64,000 nucleotides of DNA, from assembly GCA_023079485.1 (NCBI GenBank), contig CM041083.1, forward strand, positions 168,041,400 to 168,105,399, given 5' to 3'. This document shows, piece after piece, positions 59,915 to 64,000 of this stretch (positions are counted from its first letter, which is position 1; every line of letters begins with the position of its first letter). Under the pieces are notes generated by a model. It ran no database searches. It was not told the origin of the DNA and worked only from the letters and a program-made list of their open reading frames with translations. Position numbers and translations under genes: made by a program. Source of the stretch: Archilochus colubris (lineage: Eukaryota > Chordata > Aves > Apodiformes > Trochilidae).

Positions 59915-60652
59915 CTGGAGGACCCTGTGCCAGAGGAGGTGACTGTTCCCGCAGCAGCCGTGACTCTGTGTGCAGCCCGGGCTGGAGTAGTCTGTGCCTG
60001 AGGGACTGCACCTGTGGGAGGGACTCATGGCGGAGGGGTTCCTGAAGGACTCTCTGCCATGAGAGGGACCCCGCGTTGGAGTAGGGGAGGAATGTGAGGA
60101 GTCCTCCCCCTGAGGAGGGAGGAGCGGCAGAAACACCGTGTGAGGAACTGACCCTAAACCCCTCCCCCCCCTCCCCTGTGCCCTGAGAGGGAGGCGGCAG
60201 CGAAGAGACCTGGGACTGGGAAGAAGGGAGGAGTGGGGGAAAGGTATTAAGATCTGACCATGTTTTCTCTTTCTCCTGGTAGGTTAAATGAATTTTTTCT
60301 TCCCAAATGGAGCCTATCTGGTTTCTTTGCCTATTACTGTAAGTAGGGAAAGAAAACCTCCTTATCCTTGTCTCAATTAATGAGCCTTTGGGTGGATTTT
60401 CTCCTCCCCATCCCACGGTGGGGGTGGGGGTGAGCAAGTGGAAGCTAGCTGACACTGGCTGGGCCTAAACTATGATAATTGGCAAAAGCATAATTTATTT
60501 TTTTTAAATCTGAAAGTCTGTAATAAGATATTCCAGAACACTTTATGAGTTGGGAGTCTCCCACGGTATTGTTAATATCACTTATATCTCAGAGAAAGAA
60601 CTCTTTTTTTTTCAAAATTGCTGAGGCTTAAATTTAAATCACCATATCATCT

Positions 60653-60950
60653 CATAGAATCATAGAATCATAGAATCATAGAATTGGATGGGTTGGAAGG
60701 GACTTCAGAGATCATCGAGTCCAACCCTTGAACCACCGTTGCGGTTGCTAGACTATGGCACTGAGTGCCACATTCAGTCTCTTTTTAAATAGCTCCAGGG
60801 ACGGAGAATCCACTACTTCCCTGGGCAGCCCATTCCAATGTCTGATCACCCTCTCCATAAAGAAATTCTTTCTAATATCTAACCTAAACTTCCCCTGGCA
60901 CAACTTAAGACCATGCCCTCTTGTCTTGTTGAAAGTCATCTGATAGTCTC
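60653..60950 (-). mobile_element. CR1 LINE 3' end, antisense, with intact 8-bp tail repeats
   Basis: On the minus strand it reads AAGAAATTCCCTTTATGGAG-like sequence inverted: the body (GGTTAGATATTAGAAAGAAT, TTTCTTTATGGAGAGGGTGA, TCAGACATTGGAATGGGCTG, CCCAGGGAAGTAGTGGATTC, then GGTTGGACTCGATGATC) ends in four exact copies of ATTCTATG (60653-60684). The tail repeat, which primes CR1 insertion at its target, is better preserved here than in any other copy of the window, so this is probably the youngest CR1. The minus-strand frame at 60748-60939 is its non-coding relic. Confidence 0.95.
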
Positions 60951-61237
60951 TACCTTCCCTGTCTTCTCCTCCTGTCCCAAGACAGTCTACTTCCCATCTA
61001 CTGCTGTTTTCTCAAAACTGCTTTGGTTTTGCATGCCCCAGTAACAATAAAAGTTATGTCATTTCCTTTTAGTCCTTAGGAAAACATTGAAGCCAGGGAA
61101 GGTGGGCAGAACAATGTAATCTATAGATTTTCAGGAATATGAGGGTTAATTTCTCAATGAATAGTAAAATCGAATAGTGAAGATACCTCACTATGAAAGT
61201 ATAGAGAAAATTACGTGAAAAATTTTTTGCAAAGGAA

Positions 61238-61280
61238 ACCATAAACACCATAAACACCATAAAACGTAAACCATAAACAC
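61238..61280. repeat. 9-bp tandem repeat (CATAAACAC-like)
   Basis: CCATAAACA repeated at 61239, 61248 and, after AAACGTAAA, again near 61271, with one partial unit between. Confidence 0.88.
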
Positions 61281-62105
61281 TTTTAGAATCCTAACTTTTC
61301 ATCTAAACTGTTTATCTGTTCATTAGACCTTGTCTGGGTATTTATCCATTGGTATACAGATGAGCAAAGGAAACTGGAATTTCTGGCCACCTCTCAGTAC
61401 CAAACTCTTTCACCACCACTAGAACTTTTAATTCACCCTTTTGTTGGTCAAAAGTCTTCTTTTTGTTCCAAATAATACAGTGTGCACTTAGAAAATCATG
61501 CAATAGAATCATAAACCTCCAGGATGAAAAGGCAATTCATCTTTTGCAATGAAGGATTGTTCTCTCTCCACACAGGGGAACAATCCCTCATTTCACAAGT
61601 GTGCAGGAGACTTCTAAAGTGATTCAAATATACTTCTTGTTTAGGGCTTGAATTGAAAGAAGATGGTGAGAATAATTTAGTATTTTTCTTTTGTTCTTCA
61701 TGTAATGTGAGATGCTTTTTATTTAAAAGGAGGTACTGGTGTTCTCCAATGCCAGAGACTGCCATGTGCACTGCTAACACCTAGTAAACCACAAGGAACT
61801 ATAGACCTCCCATCTCCTTTTTTATTTTTTCTGTCCAAAATTAGGGTTTAACTTTGAATTTTAGCTTCTGGGAAAAAAAAATGGGATTAGGAGTTTCTAG
61901 GTTCAAGTTTGTTTACATTTTAAATTTTCCAAAATATACTGACATCTTAGGTCATCATATAAATTCACAATTCTTTTTTTTCCTGTTAAAGGTGATTAAT
62001 TTTTTTAATAATAATAGATAAAATTTTCTCATTCTCTTACTGTGAGGTAGGAGGAATGAGTTCAAGAATCTATTCATCACTGTCCCAGCTATTACATTGC
62101 CTATC

Positions 62106-62124
62106 AAAAAAAAAAAAAAAAAAA
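62106..62124. repeat. Oligo(A) tract
   Basis: A run of 19 A between CTATC and TTGGAG. No body of a retroposed gene is recognisable upstream. Confidence 0.93.
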
Positions 62125-64000
62125 TTGGAGAATCAGGACTAGATTCTGATCTCTCTTTAAATATATGACCAGCTGAGTCATCTTGTTCCATCTGTTCAAC
62201 CCCTTTCTTGTATTCCTACAGTCATGTACAGCACTTCTTTTATCCTTCAAGAATTAGGAAGTTCTTACAGAGAAATAGTCTGCAAGATAAGAGGTCTTGG
62301 AAGGAATAAATATTTTTTAGTGCAGAAAACAACACAGAATCTTTACCAGGGAACAGAAGTGGAAAAATCCAGGGCACAAAAATGTCTTTTTTTTTATCAT
62401 TGTAAACTGAGATATTATCTCTGAATTACCTCTTTTCTTTTGATCACAGTAATTAAAACTTAAAACCAAAATTCTCATCTCATATGCATCTGAGTATGTG
62501 TAGTTTTTTCACTTGTAACAGCTGACTCTGATATACACCAAAGTAACTGAAGTAAAAATCTCCATACCTTGTTCAAATGTTCTTTCTGCATTATGTTAAT
62601 CTAGCTTTATTGCTGAATCTGCTGGTTAGTTACTGTTATTTTTACTGAGGTCGTATGTCCTGTTTACTGCTCATGAAATCAAATGACTCTGTCACTTCTG
62701 ACTAAACAGGAATATCATCTACTATCATTTTTTCATGCTGAACTGCTTACAAAAACATCAGTTTAAAATGGAAGTCTTGCAGGTGTTATTTTATTTTTTC
62801 TGGCATACTCACTGCTTGGATTTTTCTAACCTGTTTTTCATAGAAACAATAAATGACCATTAGAAAAAAGGGAAAATTGTCCCTTCCACATGTCTTTTTC
62901 TATTAAATGCTCTTCTTTCCTGACTAGTTGCTAAAATGTCTGCTAATCAGAATTTGAGCTCCTTTGTATTTCATCATTATTCATTTGTGTGAATCTGTCA
63001 TCATGCTTAAAGGATACACTGTGTATGGCTTAATTTTCTGAAAATGACTGGATAGAGTAGAACTAAGCATTTCATCATTAACATTCACCACCAGAAGTCT
63101 GGAAAGATACACAGCAAAGAAAACAGAAACATGAAGAAGGTAGACAAAAAGAAAGTTGTGAAGGGGACAGGCAGGAAATATTGTTTAATTGCTTTGATTC
63201 TCATAAATCAGATTTCTTTTTCAGCCCGCCTTAAGTGAAGCAAGCAGCCTTAGTTTAGACTAGAAAAGACTGTCACACAGCTATCTATAATTATGTCTGA
63301 AAGTTTTGATCATTTTTCAAGGAAAAAAAATGACCTTTCATATGTGGGTACACATGTTCCACAGACGAGAATGAAAAAAGAAAAAAAAATATGAGCTACA
63401 GTACCAGCAACTGAGAGTAGCTCCTTACCATATTTAAGATAGCAAAACTCCATTGACTGCTCCTACATACCCACTGAGAAGAGGATTTGTAAATATAAAT
63501 GAGGCATTAGCTGTAATACCAAGATAGTTTGAAACACAAGATTAAAAGAAAAACAAAACCTGAAAAGAAAGGTTCATTTTGGGGAAGACCAGAAATCTAG
63601 GGTAAGGCAAAGTCATGTTGATTATTGATTTTTAAGTTGCTTTTTCTACAGCAAAGAGTAGTGTAGCCCTACACTGTTAGAGAGTAGTAGAAGATAACAT
63701 TAAAGTTAAAAAAAAGTTGACACTTTATGTGTATAAAAGGAAAACATCCTACGGTGAGGAATCCAACATGATTATCTGTATGAAAGCTGGGCATTAAATA
63801 TTTAAGTCATAGCAATGTGTCCTGTACAGAGTTGTCATGCTGTCTGTTGAGAGCTGAACACCAACCTTGGGCTCATCATGATCCAGTGAAGCTGGAGGCA
63901 GCCAGGCTGAATGCAAAATTCTTGCCCAGTTAATCAAAATTTTGCCCTTCTCTATCCAGGCAGCTTCAGACCTTAGTTTTCAGGGACTGTCAGATCACAG

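Larger units (their letters stand above)
59389..60476 (+). mobile_element. Long solo LTR of an avian ERV, about 1.09 kb, with internal repeats
   Basis: Starts TGTTTTGGAAGCAGG and ends near GGGCCTAAACTATGATA. Landmarks in order are ACTCTGGCCAAGGCCGAGCA, GGTAACATATTCAAGAAAGG (decayed promoter zone), an (AAAC)n patch, GTCAGTGAAGGAGGAGG, the CCCGTGGTGAGATGGCAG segment, a series of GATGTGGATCTGCAGCC repeats, AGTCCTCCCCCTGAGGAGG, AGGAACTGACCCTAAACCCC, and the U5-like TTATCCTTGTCTCAATTAAT. These steps match a long avian LTR as I remember it. GC content is far above that of the flanks. Frames on both strands (59309-59782, 59895-60455 minus and others) reflect its unusual composition and are not genes. 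No retroviral internal sequence is attached. Confidence 0.82.
60951..64000. other. Single-copy AT-rich non-coding DNA, 3 kb
   Basis: No gene, repeat family or RNA recognised apart from a short tandem repeat and an A-tract listed separately. The open frames at 61496-61780 (minus), 61955-62191 (minus) and 62224-62424 have no motif. Confidence 0.6.

Noticed and set aside
59309..60455. Frames of 89-186 codons, mostly minus strand, proline/serine-rich
   Set aside because: They lie inside a GC-rich ERV LTR with internal repeats; the antisense open frames follow from its composition.
2359..60476. A full-length provirus between any two LTRs
   Set aside because: The five LTRs are of different types or lengths and the DNA between them contains no gag, pol or env-like frame; each is better read as a solo LTR.

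Overview
The window looks like nuclear DNA from a bird. It is AT-rich, has no dense ORFs, operons, ribosome binding sites or RNA genes, and its repeats are the typical avian set. These are CR1 LINE fragments, several ending in the CR1-type short tail repeat (ATTCTATG or ATTCTGTG), solo LTRs of avian endogenous retroviruses, long purine microsatellites, and A/C-rich or oligo(A) low-complexity islands. I cannot name the species. I found no convincing exon of a host protein-coding gene. The open frames present are chance frames, microsatellite frames or decayed retrotransposon frames. The best description is an intergenic gene desert or a very long intron.

Layout. 1-10.6 kb: mostly single-copy sequence with an LTR (2359-3154) whose termini form an inverted repeat, and a short CR1 3' end (5573-5812). 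10.6-20.4 kb: a second LTR with TATA and AATAAA (10653-11470), a 275-bp (GGGAA)n tract, an antisense CR1 whose 3' end runs directly into a (GGATA)n array (14849-15312), two more CR1 3' ends, and a third LTR (19820-20378) only 33 bp after one of them. 20.4-34.4 kb: mostly single-copy sequence, with a compound inverted repeat followed by a T-run (21478-21567), a degenerate palindromic repeat (23405-23492) and an imperfect tandem duplication of about 210 bp (32099-32531).

34.4-49.7 kb: two long, dead CR1 copies that keep recognisable reverse transcriptase motifs (34405-35762 and 47930-49651), a probable antisense CR1 ORF1 remnant (42120-42915), and a 970-bp purine microsatellite that ends in about 497 bp of uninterrupted GGAA (46098-46594). 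49.9-64 kb: a 5'-truncated LTR (49936-50358), about 9 kb of single-copy sequence, a long GC-richer LTR with internal repeats of about 40 bp (59389-60476), an antisense CR1 with four exact copies of its 8-bp tail (60653-60950), and single-copy sequence to the end.

No genes work together here; the content is the decay products of independent insertions plus slippage-expanded repeats. I did not see a new gene system. The items most worth a second look are the long pure GGAA array, the CR1-tail-derived microsatellite, the compound cruciform with T-run, the tandem duplication at 32.1 kb, and the LTRs that still carry promoter and poly(A) signals. Family names and boundaries come from reading and from memory of avian repeat consensus sequences, not from a search; boundaries are typically good to about 10-40 bp.
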